Numbered from the stretch's first letter, positions 27,742 to 36,115 are shown. The stretch: DNA of 64,000 nt from Pseudodesulfovibrio indicus (GCF_001563225.1 NZ_CP014206.1:2108001-2172000); one strand, 5' to 3'. Program-made: numbers and translations. Notes: generated from the sequence alone by a model not told the origin.

Positions 27742-28622
27742 TGCGGGTCCGGCTGCGCGGCACGAGGGGTGCCATCGCGGTGCCGGGCGAGCAGACCGTG
27801 GTCTACGGCGGAAACACCACCTGCATCGAGGTCCGCTGCGGCGACGAGGGGCTGATCGTGCTGGACGCCGGGACCGGCATCCGGTCGCTGGGTCAGGAAC
27901 TGGCCGCCTCCATGCCCGTGACCTGCCACGTCTTCATCACCCACACCCACTGGGACCACATCTCCGGTCTGCCGTTCTTCCTCCCGCTGTATTCAGCGGG
28001 TAATTCGGTGGCCATCTACGGTCCGCCAGACCCCCTCGCCCTGACCGGCATCGAGGCCGTCCTGTCCCGGCAGTTGGAGTATCCGCACTTCCCGGTGCGC
28101 GTGGCCGAACTCAAGGCGGATATCGAGTACCACACCCTGTTCGACCGCCAGACCGTGGACCTCGGCTTCGCCACGGTCTCGACCCTGCTCATGAACCATC
28201 CGGCCCCGGATTTCGGCTACCGGGTGGACTACGGCGGAAAATCCCTGTTTTTTACCGGTGACCATGAGCCGGTTTTCAACGTCTATCATCTAGGCGAGTC
28301 CGAATTTGAAGACTACGGCCGGATCGTGGCCGAACGCGATCGTGACCTGGTCAAGTTCATCGGCGGCGTGGATCTGCTCATCGCGGATGCCCAGTACACC
28401 GCCGAGGAATACGAACAAAAAAAAGGTTGGGGCCATTCTTCCGCCGAATGGGTCCTGGACCTGGCTCGCCGAACGGGTGCAAAACACACTCTGCTGACCC
28501 ACCATGACGCCGTCCGGACGGACGCCGATCTTGACGCCATCCTCGCCCGATTGCAGGAGGAGTGGAAGGGTGCGGGTCTGCGTTTCGACCTGGCGCGCGA
28601 AGGTCGGGTCATCGAATTGTGA
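27741..28622 (+). CDS. Metallo-beta-lactamase-fold hydrolase
   Basis: A 293-residue cytosolic MBL-fold protein. The dizinc motif is FITHTHWDHISGLPFF, with supporting ligands in FFTGDHEPV (Asp), LIADAQYTAEEY and LLTHHDAVRTDADLD. The N-terminal VRLRGTRGAIAVPG is typical of the phosphodiesterase-like (PhnP/CpdA-related) MBL branch. The substrate is unknown. The ATG overlaps the HDOD gene stop by one base. Linkage to an HDOD protein and a receiver domain suggests a signalling role, possibly nucleotide second-messenger turnover (inference). Confidence 0.85.
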   Translation: MRVRLRGTRGAIAVPGEQTVVYGGNTTCIEVRCGDEGLIVLDAGTGIRSLGQELAASMPVTCHVFITHTHWDHISGLPFFLPLYSAGNSVAIYGPPDPLALTGIEAVLSRQLEYPHFPVRVAELKADIEYHTLFDRQTVDLGFATVSTLLMNHPAPDFGYRVDYGGKSLFFTGDHEPVFNVYHLGESEFEDYGRIVAERDRDLVKFIGGVDLLIADAQYTAEEYEQKKGWGHSSAEWVLDLARRTGAKHTLLTHHDAVRTDADLDAILARLQEEWKGAGLRFDLAREGRVIEL

Positions 28623-28730
28623 CCGGGCGGGGCGTCCCTCCGGCTCATGTAACAGTTGCGGTTTTTAGGATTAAATGACATTAATGCATATCTTCAACCA
28701 AGGCGGGCGAGATTCCGAGGAGGGCGAGAA

Positions 28731-29126
28731 ATGAAAGCGCTGATCGTGGACGACGACTTTTACAGCAGAAACATGATTCACGAGATATTGCGTCAGGTGG
28801 CCAAGTGCGACATTGCCGTGAACGGCGAAGAAGCCATCGAGGCGTTCCGCCGCGGCCTGCTCGACAAGGACCCCTACGACCTGGTCTGTCTCGATCTGCT
28901 GATGCCCGAACTGGACGGCCAGCAGGCGTTGCGGGAGATCCGCATCCTGGAGCAGGAGAGCGGCATCGGCCCCCAGAACGAGGCCAAGGTCATCGTCACC
29001 ACCATGCTCGCCGACGAGAAGGAAACCCACGACGCCTTCTTCCTGGGCGGCGCCACTTCCTATCTGGTCAAGCCCATCGACGAGGACAAGCTTATGGGCG
29101 AGATCAAGAGTCTGGGCCTCGTGTAG
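28731..29126 (+). CDS. Stand-alone response regulator receiver (CheY-like)
   Basis: A 131-residue single receiver domain. The acidic pocket is Asp7-Asp8-Asp9, the phosphoacceptor is Asp55 in CLDLLMPELDG, the switch Thr lies in VIVTTML and the invariant Lys in LVKPIDED. There is no output domain. The ATG at 28731 has a strong GAGGAGGG site. It lies just downstream of the HDOD and MBL-fold genes and no histidine kinase is nearby, so its partner is unknown. Confidence 0.9.
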   Translation: MKALIVDDDFYSRNMIHEILRQVAKCDIAVNGEEAIEAFRRGLLDKDPYDLVCLDLLMPELDGQQALREIRILEQESGIGPQNEAKVIVTTMLADEKETHDAFFLGGATSYLVKPIDEDKLMGEIKSLGLV

Positions 29127-29303
29127 CTTTTTTACCGAACGTTTTCGCGAGATTGCAACCGGATGTCGAGCTTTTGTCCCGGCGTCCGGTTTTCTGTTAC
29201 TGTTCGGATTTGAAGTCGGAGCCGTTTTCTAATATGTTATTGCTCTTTGTTCGAAAATTACTCCCCCGCCCGGAGCGGGGTCGCCTATGCGGGATATAAT
29301 TAC

Positions 29304-30491
29304 ATGAGCCAAATACTTGGTGTTAAATTCAATGATTACGGACAGGTCTACTATTTCGGTTCCGGCCCGTTCGTAGTCCGCGAAGGTCAGCACGTCATCG
29401 TCAAGACCGACCAGGGCATGGGATTGGGCAAGGTCATCCTGATTCGCCAGGCCCCCCAGGAGAACGAGGACGCGGACGGCGAGGGGTACAAGCCCATCTA
29501 CCGCCTGGCCAACGACAAGGACATGGAGTCCGTGGCCGAGAACGACGAGCTCTCCCGAGAAGCGTTCAAGTTCTGCCGCGCCTGCATCAACAGCCACAAG
29601 CTCGGCATGAAGCTCGTCGACGTCGAGGTCTTCTTCGACCGCTCCAAGATGGTCTTCTACTTCACCGCGCCGGGCCGGATCGACTTCCGCGAGCTGATCA
29701 AGGACCTGGTCAAGGAATACCGCACCCGCATCGAACTGAGGCAGATCGGCGTTCGCCACGAGACGCAGATGCTCGGGGCCATCGGCAACTGTGGCCAGAT
29801 CTGCTGCTGCCGCAGGTTCATGCGCAAGTTCGTGCCGGTGACCATCAAGATGGCCAAGGAGCAGAACCTGTTCCTCAATCCGACCAAGATTTCGGGTATT
29901 TGCGGCAGGCTGCTCTGCTGCCTGAGCTTCGAGCAGAAGGGCTATGAGGAGTTCCACCGCATGTGTCCGAGGGTGGGCAAGAAGTACCAGACCTCGCTCG
30001 GCAACGTGAAGGTCCTCCGGTCCAACTTCTTCAAGAAATCCCTCTCCTTGCTTGATGAGAACTTCGACGAGCAGGAAGTTTCCATTGACGAATGGAATGA
30101 AATAGTTAACAAGCCGCCCAGCGAAGAGGCCAAGGCCGAGGCCAAGTCTCGCACCGCCGGTCCCAAGGGACGGCGCGGCGGACGCAGGCCCGCCCGGGGC
30201 GACGACTCCCGGTCCGACTACGGTCGGGACAGGGACGAGAGCGGCCAGGATGTGGACCTCTCCAGCCTGGAGGACTCTCCCCAGGACAACAGTTTCGACG
30301 AACCCGTCCAAGAGGAACGGAAACGCCGCCCCCGGCGGGACAACGGGCCCAAGCCCGATGACTCCGCCCCCAAGTCCGCCGGTTCCGCCCCCAAGGCGGA
30401 CGAGACCGGTTCCGGCGACAGCGATTCCGGCGCCGCCAACAAGCGCGGGCGCAGGCCCAGAAGGCGCAGGCGCAGGCCCCCCAGGAAATAA
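29304..30491 (+). CDS. PSP1-domain protein (RicT/YaaT-like)
   Basis: A 395-residue protein. The PSP1 C-terminal domain (about residues 60-200) contains EVFFDRSKMVFYFTAPGRIDFRELIKDLV and a cysteine-rich centre with GNCGQICCCRRF and GICGRLLCCLSFE. In Bacillus RicT these cysteines help bind iron-sulfur clusters in the RicAFT complex that influences RNA maturation. The last 120 residues are a charged Lys/Arg/Asp tail that may bind RNA (inference). The ATG at 29304 is chosen because MSQILGVKFNDYGQVYYF is the conserved start. It is immediately followed by metG, a frequent neighbour in Desulfovibrio-like genomes. Confidence 0.88.
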   Translation: MSQILGVKFNDYGQVYYFGSGPFVVREGQHVIVKTDQGMGLGKVILIRQAPQENEDADGEGYKPIYRLANDKDMESVAENDELSREAFKFCRACINSHKLGMKLVDVEVFFDRSKMVFYFTAPGRIDFRELIKDLVKEYRTRIELRQIGVRHETQMLGAIGNCGQICCCRRFMRKFVPVTIKMAKEQNLFLNPTKISGICGRLLCCLSFEQKGYEEFHRMCPRVGKKYQTSLGNVKVLRSNFFKKSLSLLDENFDEQEVSIDEWNEIVNKPPSEEAKAEAKSRTAGPKGRRGGRRPARGDDSRSDYGRDRDESGQDVDLSSLEDSPQDNSFDEPVQEERKRRPRRDNGPKPDDSAPKSAGSAPKADETGSGDSDSGAANKRGRRPRRRRRRPPRK

Positions 30492-30532
30492 CCTTCCCCC
30501 GGGGTGTTTTGTCACGACAAGGAGAATTCGAT

Positions 30533-32473
30533 TTGCAACGTTTTTACATCACCACGCCCATCTACTACGTGAACGCCAAACCCCACCTGGGACACGCGTA
30601 CACCACCACCGTGGCCGACAGCCTGAATCGCTTCCACCGGCTGATGGGTGAGGAGACCTACTTTCTGACCGGCACGGACGAACACGGAGACAAGATCGTC
30701 CAGGCGGCGGAGAGCAACGGCCAGACCCCGCAGGAGTATGTTGACGTCATCAGCAAGCTCTTCAAGGACCTTTGGCCGGGAATGAACATTTCCAACAACG
30801 ACTTCATCCGCACCACCGAGCCGCGGCACAAGGAAGTGGTCCAGCAGATTCTGCAGAAGGTCTACGATTCAGGAGACATTTACTTCGGCGAATACGGCGG
30901 ACACTACTGCTTCGGCTGCGAACGGTTCTACACCGAGAAGGAACTGGTCAACGGCATGTGCCCGGATCACCAGACCAAGCCGGAATACATCGCCGAGAAG
31001 AACTACTTCTTCAAGATGTCCAAGTACCGCGACTGGCTGCTGGAACACATCCGCAAGAACCCCGATTTCATCCGCCCCGAGCGGTACAGGAACGAGGTCG
31101 TCTCCCTGCTGGAGTCCGGCGAACTCGAAGACCTCTGCATCTCCCGGCCCAAGACCCGGCTGACCTGGGGCATCGAGCTGCCGTTCGACGCCGACTACGT
31201 GACCTACGTCTGGTTCGACGCGCTCATCAACTATGTGGCCGCCCTGGGCTACCCCGAAGGCGACAAGTTCAAGAAATTCTGGCCCGTGGCCAACCACCTG
31301 GTGGCCAAGGACATTCTCAAGCCCCACGCCATCTTCTGGCCGACCATGCTCAAGGCGGCCGGCATCGAGCCGTACCAGCACCTCAACGTGCACGGCTACT
31401 GGCTGGTGGAGGACACCAAGATGTCCAAGTCCCTGGGCAACGTCATCGAGCCGCTGGCCATGAAGGACGCCTACGGGCTGGACGCCTTCCGCTATTTCCT
31501 GCTGCGCGAGATGTCCTTCGGCCAGGATTCCAGCTTCTCCGAAAAGGCGCTGGTCGGCCGCCTCAACGCGGACCTCGCCAATGACCTCGGCAACCTGTTC
31601 AACCGCACTCTGTCCATGACCCACAAGTACTTCGGGGGGGCCATCCCCCGGCCCGAAGTGGAGGACGTGGTGGACGCCGAGATCAAGAAGCTGGGGCAGG
31701 CCGCCATGCAGTCCTTCCAGGACTTCTTCTCCGACCTCAAGTTCTCCCGCGCCCTCGAAGGACTGTGGGAGCTGGTCCGGGGCCTGAACAAATACATCGA
31801 CGAGACCGCGCCGTGGGCCCTGTTCAAGGAAAAGAACACCGGCCGGTTGTCCACGGTCATCTACGTGCTCCTCGAAAACATGCGCAAGATCGCCGTCCAT
31901 CTGTGGCCGGTCATGCCCGAGGCGTCCGAAAAAATGCTCGAACAGCTCGGCATCACCTTCGCCCCGGAAAAGATCAACCTGCCCAAGGAAATGGACGTCT
32001 GGGGACTGCTGGAGTCCGACACCGTCGTGGCCGAGACCTCCAACCTCTTCCCGCGCGTGGACCTGCCCGCCGAGGCCGAGCCGGAAAAGCCCGCCAAGGC
32101 CAAGAAGGCCAAAAAGGAAGCCAAGGCCGAAGCCGTCGAGGAAATCCCCGAGATCGACTTCGACGATTTCCAGAAACTCGACCTGCGCGTGGGCACCGTC
32201 CAGTCCGTGGAAAAACACCCGGACGCCGACCGGCTGCTGCTCGTCCAGGTGGATACCGGCGAAAAGGACCTGCGCCAGGTGGTGGCGGGCCTCGCCGACT
32301 ACTTCCAGCCCGACGACCTCGTCGGCAGACAGGTGGTCGTGGTCGCCAACCTCAAGCCGCGCAAACTCCGCAAACAACTCTCCCGAGGCATGATCCTCGC
32401 CGTCAAAACCGAAAACGGCATGGAACTCCTGACCCCGTCCGGCCAAGTCGCCCCCGGCAGCAAAGTCAGCTAG
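30533..32473 (+). CDS. metG: Methionyl-tRNA synthetase
   Basis: A 646-residue class I synthetase. HIGH-type HLGH is at residues 18-21 and KMSKS at 296-300. A zinc knuckle sits in the connective peptide (CFGCERF and CPDHQ). The anticodon-binding helices are followed by a Lys/Ala-rich linker and a C-terminal EMAP-type tRNA-binding domain (FDDFQKLDLRVGTVQSVEKH). The start is TTG 30533, with AAGGAG 8 bases upstream, giving the usual QRFYITTPIYYVNA opening; a TTG at 30509 is an alternative. It follows PSP1 by 41 bp and ends in the palindrome cluster at 32490. Confidence 0.95.
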   Translation: MQRFYITTPIYYVNAKPHLGHAYTTTVADSLNRFHRLMGEETYFLTGTDEHGDKIVQAAESNGQTPQEYVDVISKLFKDLWPGMNISNNDFIRTTEPRHKEVVQQILQKVYDSGDIYFGEYGGHYCFGCERFYTEKELVNGMCPDHQTKPEYIAEKNYFFKMSKYRDWLLEHIRKNPDFIRPERYRNEVVSLLESGELEDLCISRPKTRLTWGIELPFDADYVTYVWFDALINYVAALGYPEGDKFKKFWPVANHLVAKDILKPHAIFWPTMLKAAGIEPYQHLNVHGYWLVEDTKMSKSLGNVIEPLAMKDAYGLDAFRYFLLREMSFGQDSSFSEKALVGRLNADLANDLGNLFNRTLSMTHKYFGGAIPRPEVEDVVDAEIKKLGQAAMQSFQDFFSDLKFSRALEGLWELVRGLNKYIDETAPWALFKEKNTGRLSTVIYVLLENMRKIAVHLWPVMPEASEKMLEQLGITFAPEKINLPKEMDVWGLLESDTVVAETSNLFPRVDLPAEAEPEKPAKAKKAKKEAKAEAVEEIPEIDFDDFQKLDLRVGTVQSVEKHPDADRLLLVQVDTGEKDLRQVVAGLADYFQPDDLVGRQVVVVANLKPRKLRKQLSRGMILAVKTENGMELLTPSGQVAPGSKVS

Positions 32474-32489
32474 CCTGAGAGTGTCGCAT

Positions 32490-32533
32490 ATCCCAAACGA
32501 AAGGGCCCCGAACGGGGCCCTTTCGTTTGGGAT
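32490..32533. terminator. 21-bp perfect hairpin after metG
   Basis: Arms 32490-32510 and 32513-32533 are perfectly complementary with only a two-base AA centre. The stem includes AAACGAAAGGGCCCCG. The arm's own T-rich edge (CCCTTTCGTTT) would act as a U-tract. It is far stronger than needed for a terminator. Confidence 0.75.
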
Positions 32534-32545
32534 GCCTCCGGCGGC

Positions 32546-32583
32546 CAGAGGGGGGAAACTTTTGAAAAAGTTTCCCCCCTCTG
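32546..32583. repeat. 17-bp perfect hairpin, second in the cluster
   Basis: Arms 32546-32562 and 32567-32583 (CAGAGGGGGGAAACTTT and its complement) close a TGAA loop. A related pyrimidine-rich stretch follows at 32585-32606 and an imperfect complement lies at 32715-32738. From memory, similar GGGGAAACTTT hairpins recur between genes in Desulfovibrio genomes; this was not checked. Confidence 0.7.
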
Positions 32584-32751
32584 GACTCCCCCCTTCCAAA
32601 CTTTTTGTGTGCCTGCGGCAAGTCCGTGCGGGCGCGGGTTGGCGTGCGGGGCTGGTTTTTGAAAAGCGGCGTGAAACGGTACGCCCTTTCTTGACCCTCA
32701 AACCTCGCGAAGCGACCCAAAGAGTTTGGGAGGGGAGATGGGGATGGGGGT

Positions 32752-32811
32752 CCGGGGGAAGGGGAAGAGGGGAACCCTTTGCAAAGGGTTCCCCTCTTCC
32801 CCTTCCCCCGG
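32752..32811. repeat. 60-bp perfect palindrome, third in the cluster
   Basis: Positions 32752-32781 and 32782-32811 are exact reverse complements with no spacer (centre TTTGCAAA). The arm is purine-only for its first 20 or so bases (CCGGGGGAAGGGGAAGAGGG onward). As RNA it would form one 30-bp hairpin. The next gene starts about 100 bp later. Confidence 0.85.
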
Positions 32812-32907
32812 CCGCCGGAGGCGCCTCCCGCCACATTGGCAAAGCCTTTGCAATATCGGGTTTGGGTACGTCCTAAGCGTCAAAAAATGGGCGGCCCGGG
32901 GTGGAAC

Positions 32908-33690
32908 ATGTATATTGAGAAGAGATTTGCCTCGCCCGGAGGGAACGGGCGGGACAGTGCATTCGCTTACGGTTCGGTCCGCTTCGACGGAGACTGGGAC
33001 CTGGAGCCGGTGGAACGCGCGGTTCGCGACCGGGGCTTGCGGGTCCTGGCTTTCGAGGACCCGGCCATGTTCGCCGACCATGAGCGGGTGGTGGAAATGT
33101 GCACGGACATGCGCGTGCGCGACCTGAACGTGTTGTGGAGCGCGCGTCTGGACACCGTACCCACGGACGGGCTGCTCAAGGCCATGCGTCTGGCGGGTTG
33201 TCGCCGCGTGGCCATGACCCTCGGCCCGGACGAGGCGGTGGAAGGGCTGTTCTGGGCCAGGCGGTACGGGTACGACATCCGCATTCGCAACGTGGACGGC
33301 ACGCCGTATACTGCGGAGCGGGTCACCTATTCCGTGTCCGAGCGCGAGGCCGTGGCCCTGCGGCTGCCGGGATTGCACGCGGCCCAGTTCGACCTGGCCG
33401 TGGCGTATTACAGGGCGGGCCGATACGCGGACGTGATGCTGCCGCTTGGCAAGGCCATGACGCTCCGTTTCCCGCTGAATGAATTGTGCCTCAACCTGCT
33501 GGCCTGTCTGTCCGCGGCCAAGCACTATCCCGACCAGGCGGCGGGTCTGCTCGACCAGGCAGGCTACGGCTGCCCGCACCCGGTGGTCTTCCGCAACCGG
33601 GAGCTGCTTCGGGCGTGGCTGGCCAGCGGCGGCGACCTCAAGGGCGTGCGGCTGCGGCTGGAGCCCGAGGAGTCGGCCTTCGTCGAATAG
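32908..33690 (+). CDS. Radical-SAM-like fragment protein without cluster motif, plus helical C-terminus
   Basis: A 260-residue protein of unknown function. Residues about 25-120 resemble the middle of B12-binding-type radical SAM TIM barrels: LRVLAFEDPAMFADHERVVE, then LNVLWSARLDTVPTDGLLKA and MRLAGCRRVAMTLG. The CxxxCxxC cluster motif that should precede this region is absent. Residues 150-240 look like helical TPR-type repeats (QFDLAVAYYRAGRYADVMLPLGKA). The chosen ATG (32908) has GGGGTGG upstream; ATG 32887 would add 7 residues. It is probably a stand-alone scaffold or degenerate enzyme domain. It has its own terminator. Confidence 0.65.
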   Translation: MYIEKRFASPGGNGRDSAFAYGSVRFDGDWDLEPVERAVRDRGLRVLAFEDPAMFADHERVVEMCTDMRVRDLNVLWSARLDTVPTDGLLKAMRLAGCRRVAMTLGPDEAVEGLFWARRYGYDIRIRNVDGTPYTAERVTYSVSEREAVALRLPGLHAAQFDLAVAYYRAGRYADVMLPLGKAMTLRFPLNELCLNLLACLSAAKHYPDQAAGLLDQAGYGCPHPVVFRNRELLRAWLASGGDLKGVRLRLEPEESAFVE

Positions 33691-33705
33691 GCTGATTTTA
33701 TGGAT

Positions 33706-33742
33706 AAAGCCCCCTGTCGCGGTTGCGGCAGGGGGCTTTTTT
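33706..33742. terminator. Bidirectional terminator
   Basis: An 11-bp stem (AAAGCCCCCTG with CAGGGGGCTTT) is followed by TTTTTT on the + strand. It serves the radical-SAM-like gene and the convergent DUF523 gene. Confidence 0.88.
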
Positions 33743-34698
33743 CAGGCGTGGTTGCGCAGCTTCAGGTCCAGGGGGTGCGGGTTCAGGTAGTACTGGCCGC
33801 GCAGGTAGGCGTCGTCGTATTTGCGCACGTAGTGGTTGAGCAGGGTGACCGGGACGATGAGCGGAACCAGCTCGTTGCGGTAGTTGTCGATGATCTCCAG
33901 GCATTCCTGTTTTTCATCCGGGGAGAGCTGTTTCTTGAAGTAGCCCATGGCGTGCATGAGCACGTCCACGTTCTTGCGCACGGTGGGCTTCAGCGCCAGG
34001 GCCTTGGCCAGCCGTTCGTGGTATTGCCTGGCCAGGGCGTCCAGGCCGAGGTGTTTGCCGTCGGCCACCAGCTTGCCCAGTTCGCGGTAGCCTGCCACGT
34101 CGTGAGCGCGGACGAGCATCTTGTGCCGGGTGTGAAAATCGATGAGCGCCTTCATGGTCAGCCCCTGGTCCGCGAGCTGGTGCCAGCGGTGCTCCACAAA
34201 GATGCGTTCGATGAAATTGGCCCGGAGTCCCACGTCGTGGAGCCTCCCGTCGTCCTCCACCGGCAGGAGCGGGAACCGTTCCGTGACCAGGCTGGCGAAC
34301 AGGCCGACGCCCGCATAGCTGACCGGCTGGCCCCCGTCCTCCGCATAGACCTTGACCCGGGACAGTCCGCTGGACGGCGACTTGGCCTTGAAGATGAAGC
34401 CGCACAGCCGTTGTTTCTCCAATTCATCGAGGGCGGGCCCGGCCCAGTCCCGCATGGTTGCGGTCCAGTCGCGGCCGGTCCGGTTGCCCACCAGGCGCGG
34501 GTTTTCCGGGGTGCCGACCAGCCGGACCGCTTCCCGCGGGACGCCCATGCCGCACCCGACCTCGGGGCAGACTGGGTGGAAATCGAGATACTTGGCCAGG
34601 GTGCCGGTGAGGTGTTCCGCCTTGGCGGCGGAGCCGTCGTAGCGGACGGGCTGTCCTGCCAGGCAGGCGCTGATGCCGATGCGAATGCGGTCGTCCAT
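33742..34698 (-). CDS. DUF523-DUF1722 (TudS-like) protein, Ser110 variant
   Basis: A 318-residue fusion. The N-terminal DUF523 (TudS-type) domain has SACLAGQPVRYDG and CPEVGCGMGVPRE. The C-terminal DUF1722 (YbgA-like) domain has IDFHTRHKMLVRAHD and ends in LVPLIVPVTLLNHYVRKY. TudS proteins are iron-sulfur thiouracil desulfidases using three conserved cysteines. The third is normally in an SPSC motif, but here the sequence is KSPSSG, with Ser at residue 110 (AGC codon). Iron-sulfur binding or activity may therefore be altered. It is the second gene of a tandem pair, 7 bp after the paralog at 34706. Confidence 0.85.
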   Translation of the reverse strand: MDDRIRIGISACLAGQPVRYDGSAAKAEHLTGTLAKYLDFHPVCPEVGCGMGVPREAVRLVGTPENPRLVGNRTGRDWTATMRDWAGPALDELEKQRLCGFIFKAKSPSSGLSRVKVYAEDGGQPVSYAGVGLFASLVTERFPLLPVEDDGRLHDVGLRANFIERIFVEHRWHQLADQGLTMKALIDFHTRHKMLVRAHDVAGYRELGKLVADGKHLGLDALARQYHERLAKALALKPTVRKNVDVLMHAMGYFKKQLSPDEKQECLEIIDNYRNELVPLIVPVTLLNHYVRKYDDAYLRGQYYLNPHPLDLKLRNHA

Positions 34699-34705
34699 GG
34701 TCCCC

Positions 34706-35656
34706 CTAGGCGTGGTAGAGCAGCTTCAGCTCCGCCGGTTCCGGGTTCAGGTAGTACTGCTGGGCCAGGTACGGCTTGTGGTACTTGCGCGCGTAGTGGT
34801 TGAGCAGGGTGACCGGCATGAGCAGCGGAAGCTTACCGTTGGCGTAGTTGGTGATCATGGCCAGCAGCTCGCGCTTGTCCCCGTCGTCCAGGTCCTTCTT
34901 GAAGAAGCCCATGGCGTGCTGGAGCACGTCGCTATTCTTCCTGGCCGTGGTCTTAAGGGCCAGGGACTTGAAGAGCAGGCTGGCGTATGTCGCGAAGACC
35001 TCGTCCACGTTCTGCATGGTGCTTTCGCCCAGCAACCGCCCAAGCTCGCGGTAGCCGCGCAGGTCGTGGGCGCGGATGAGCATCTTGTGCCGGGTATGGA
35101 AGTCCACCAGCTGGCCGATGCGCTTGCCTTTTCCCAGGAGGGTCCGCCAGCGGTTGAGGACGAAGACCCTGCGGATGAAGTTGTCGCGCAGGAGGGGATT
35201 CTGCAATTCCTCGGAGGTGACCATGGGCAGCAGGGGGGCGTGCTCGGTGAGCTTGCGGGTAAAGAAACCGGGGCCGTGCTTGTGCGGCTTGCCGGTGGTG
35301 GAATATATCTTGGACTTGTTCTTGGCGCAGGACGGGGAACGCTGCCGGAGCACGAAGCCGCAGATCTCTTCCTCGTCCAGGCCGGGCAGGACGCGGTCCG
35401 CCCACTCGGACATCTTTTCGGTGAAGTCCTCGCCCGAATCATAGCCGATGAGCCGGATATCGCCCGCGCAGTCCGCCTGTCGGAGCTGCTCGCGGGGGAT
35501 GCCCATGCCGCAGGCTATCTCCGGGCAGATGGGGACGAGTTCCACGTATTTGCTCAGGGTCTCGGCGAGATAGGCGCTGCGCCGGTGGCTTCGGTCCCAG
35601 CGGACCCTCTCTCCGGCCACGCAGGCGCTGACCCCGATCTTGATGGTCTCGGACAT
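34706..35656 (-). CDS. DUF523-DUF1722 (TudS-like) protein
   Basis: A 316-residue paralog of the gene at 33742 with the same two domains. The cysteine motifs look complete: SACVAGERVRWD, CPEIACGMGIPRE and RSPSCAK with Cys110. DUF1722 follows, with VDFHTRHKMLIRAHD and LPLLMPVTLLNHYARKY. A GGGAGG site precedes the ATG at 35656. The expected role is sulfur removal from thiolated bases or a related iron-sulfur reaction, by analogy with TudS; the DUF1722 role is unknown. Confidence 0.87.
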   Translation of the reverse strand: MSETIKIGVSACVAGERVRWDRSHRRSAYLAETLSKYVELVPICPEIACGMGIPREQLRQADCAGDIRLIGYDSGEDFTEKMSEWADRVLPGLDEEEICGFVLRQRSPSCAKNKSKIYSTTGKPHKHGPGFFTRKLTEHAPLLPMVTSEELQNPLLRDNFIRRVFVLNRWRTLLGKGKRIGQLVDFHTRHKMLIRAHDLRGYRELGRLLGESTMQNVDEVFATYASLLFKSLALKTTARKNSDVLQHAMGFFKKDLDDGDKRELLAMITNYANGKLPLLMPVTLLNHYARKYHKPYLAQQYYLNPEPAELKLLYHA

Positions 35657-35780
35657 GCCTTGCCTCCCAATCGTTTGCGGGAAAGGGTAGCACCGGACGA
35701 AAACCGGAAACAAGTATAATTCACCGGGCGGGGGAAAGAATCGGGGAGGCGCCCCGGACGGAAGGCGGGTGAGGTTCGGT

Positions 35781-36062
35781 TCAGATCGCCCTGGCGCGCG
35801 GGCCGGGGCAGCAGTTGCAGCGCGGCCCTTCGTCGGAGTCGTCGGCCACGGCCATGATCTTGCCGGCCAGGCCGCAGCAGAGAACCACCTCGGAGCCGCG
35901 TACGCGGACCCGGCAGCCGGTGGGGCCGCCCGCAAGGACGGTGACCGGGCAGCCCGGCGTCATGCCCATGGCGAGCATGCGCGACCGCGCCTGGCGGCCG
36001 CCGTCGATACCTGCAATACGGACTACTGATCCCGTGGGAAAATCGGTCAAAGGCTTTTGCAT
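35781..36062 (-). CDS. feoA: FeoA-domain protein
   Basis: A 93-residue small cytosolic protein of the FeoA family: GSVVRIAGIDGGRQARSRMLAMGMTPG followed by a beta SH3-like end, RVRGSEVVLCCGLAGKIMAV. The tail adds several cysteines (CNCCPG), unusual for plain FeoA, that could bind metal (inference). FeoA modulates the FeoB ferrous iron transporter, but no feoB is adjacent. The ATG at 36062 is preferred over 36080 because MQKPLTDFPTG is the usual opening. A Fur-like inverted repeat lies about 30-50 bp upstream. Confidence 0.85.
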   Translation of the reverse strand: MQKPLTDFPTGSVVRIAGIDGGRQARSRMLAMGMTPGCPVTVLAGGPTGCRVRVRGSEVVLCCGLAGKIMAVADDSDEGPRCNCCPGPRARAI

Positions 36063-36090
36063 CGCTGAACAATCCCTCAAAGTTTGCGTT

Positions 36091-36115
36091 GAGGTTGAGA
36101 GTAAGTATCAACCTC
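36091..36115 (-). promoter_or_regulatory. Candidate Fur box upstream of feoA
   Basis: An 8-9-8 inverted repeat: GAGGTTGA, nine bases, TCAACCTC. The inner TTGAGAGTAAGTATCAA is close to Fur-type palindromes (TTGA...TATCAA). Its position fits repression of feoA by iron. Confidence 0.5.
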
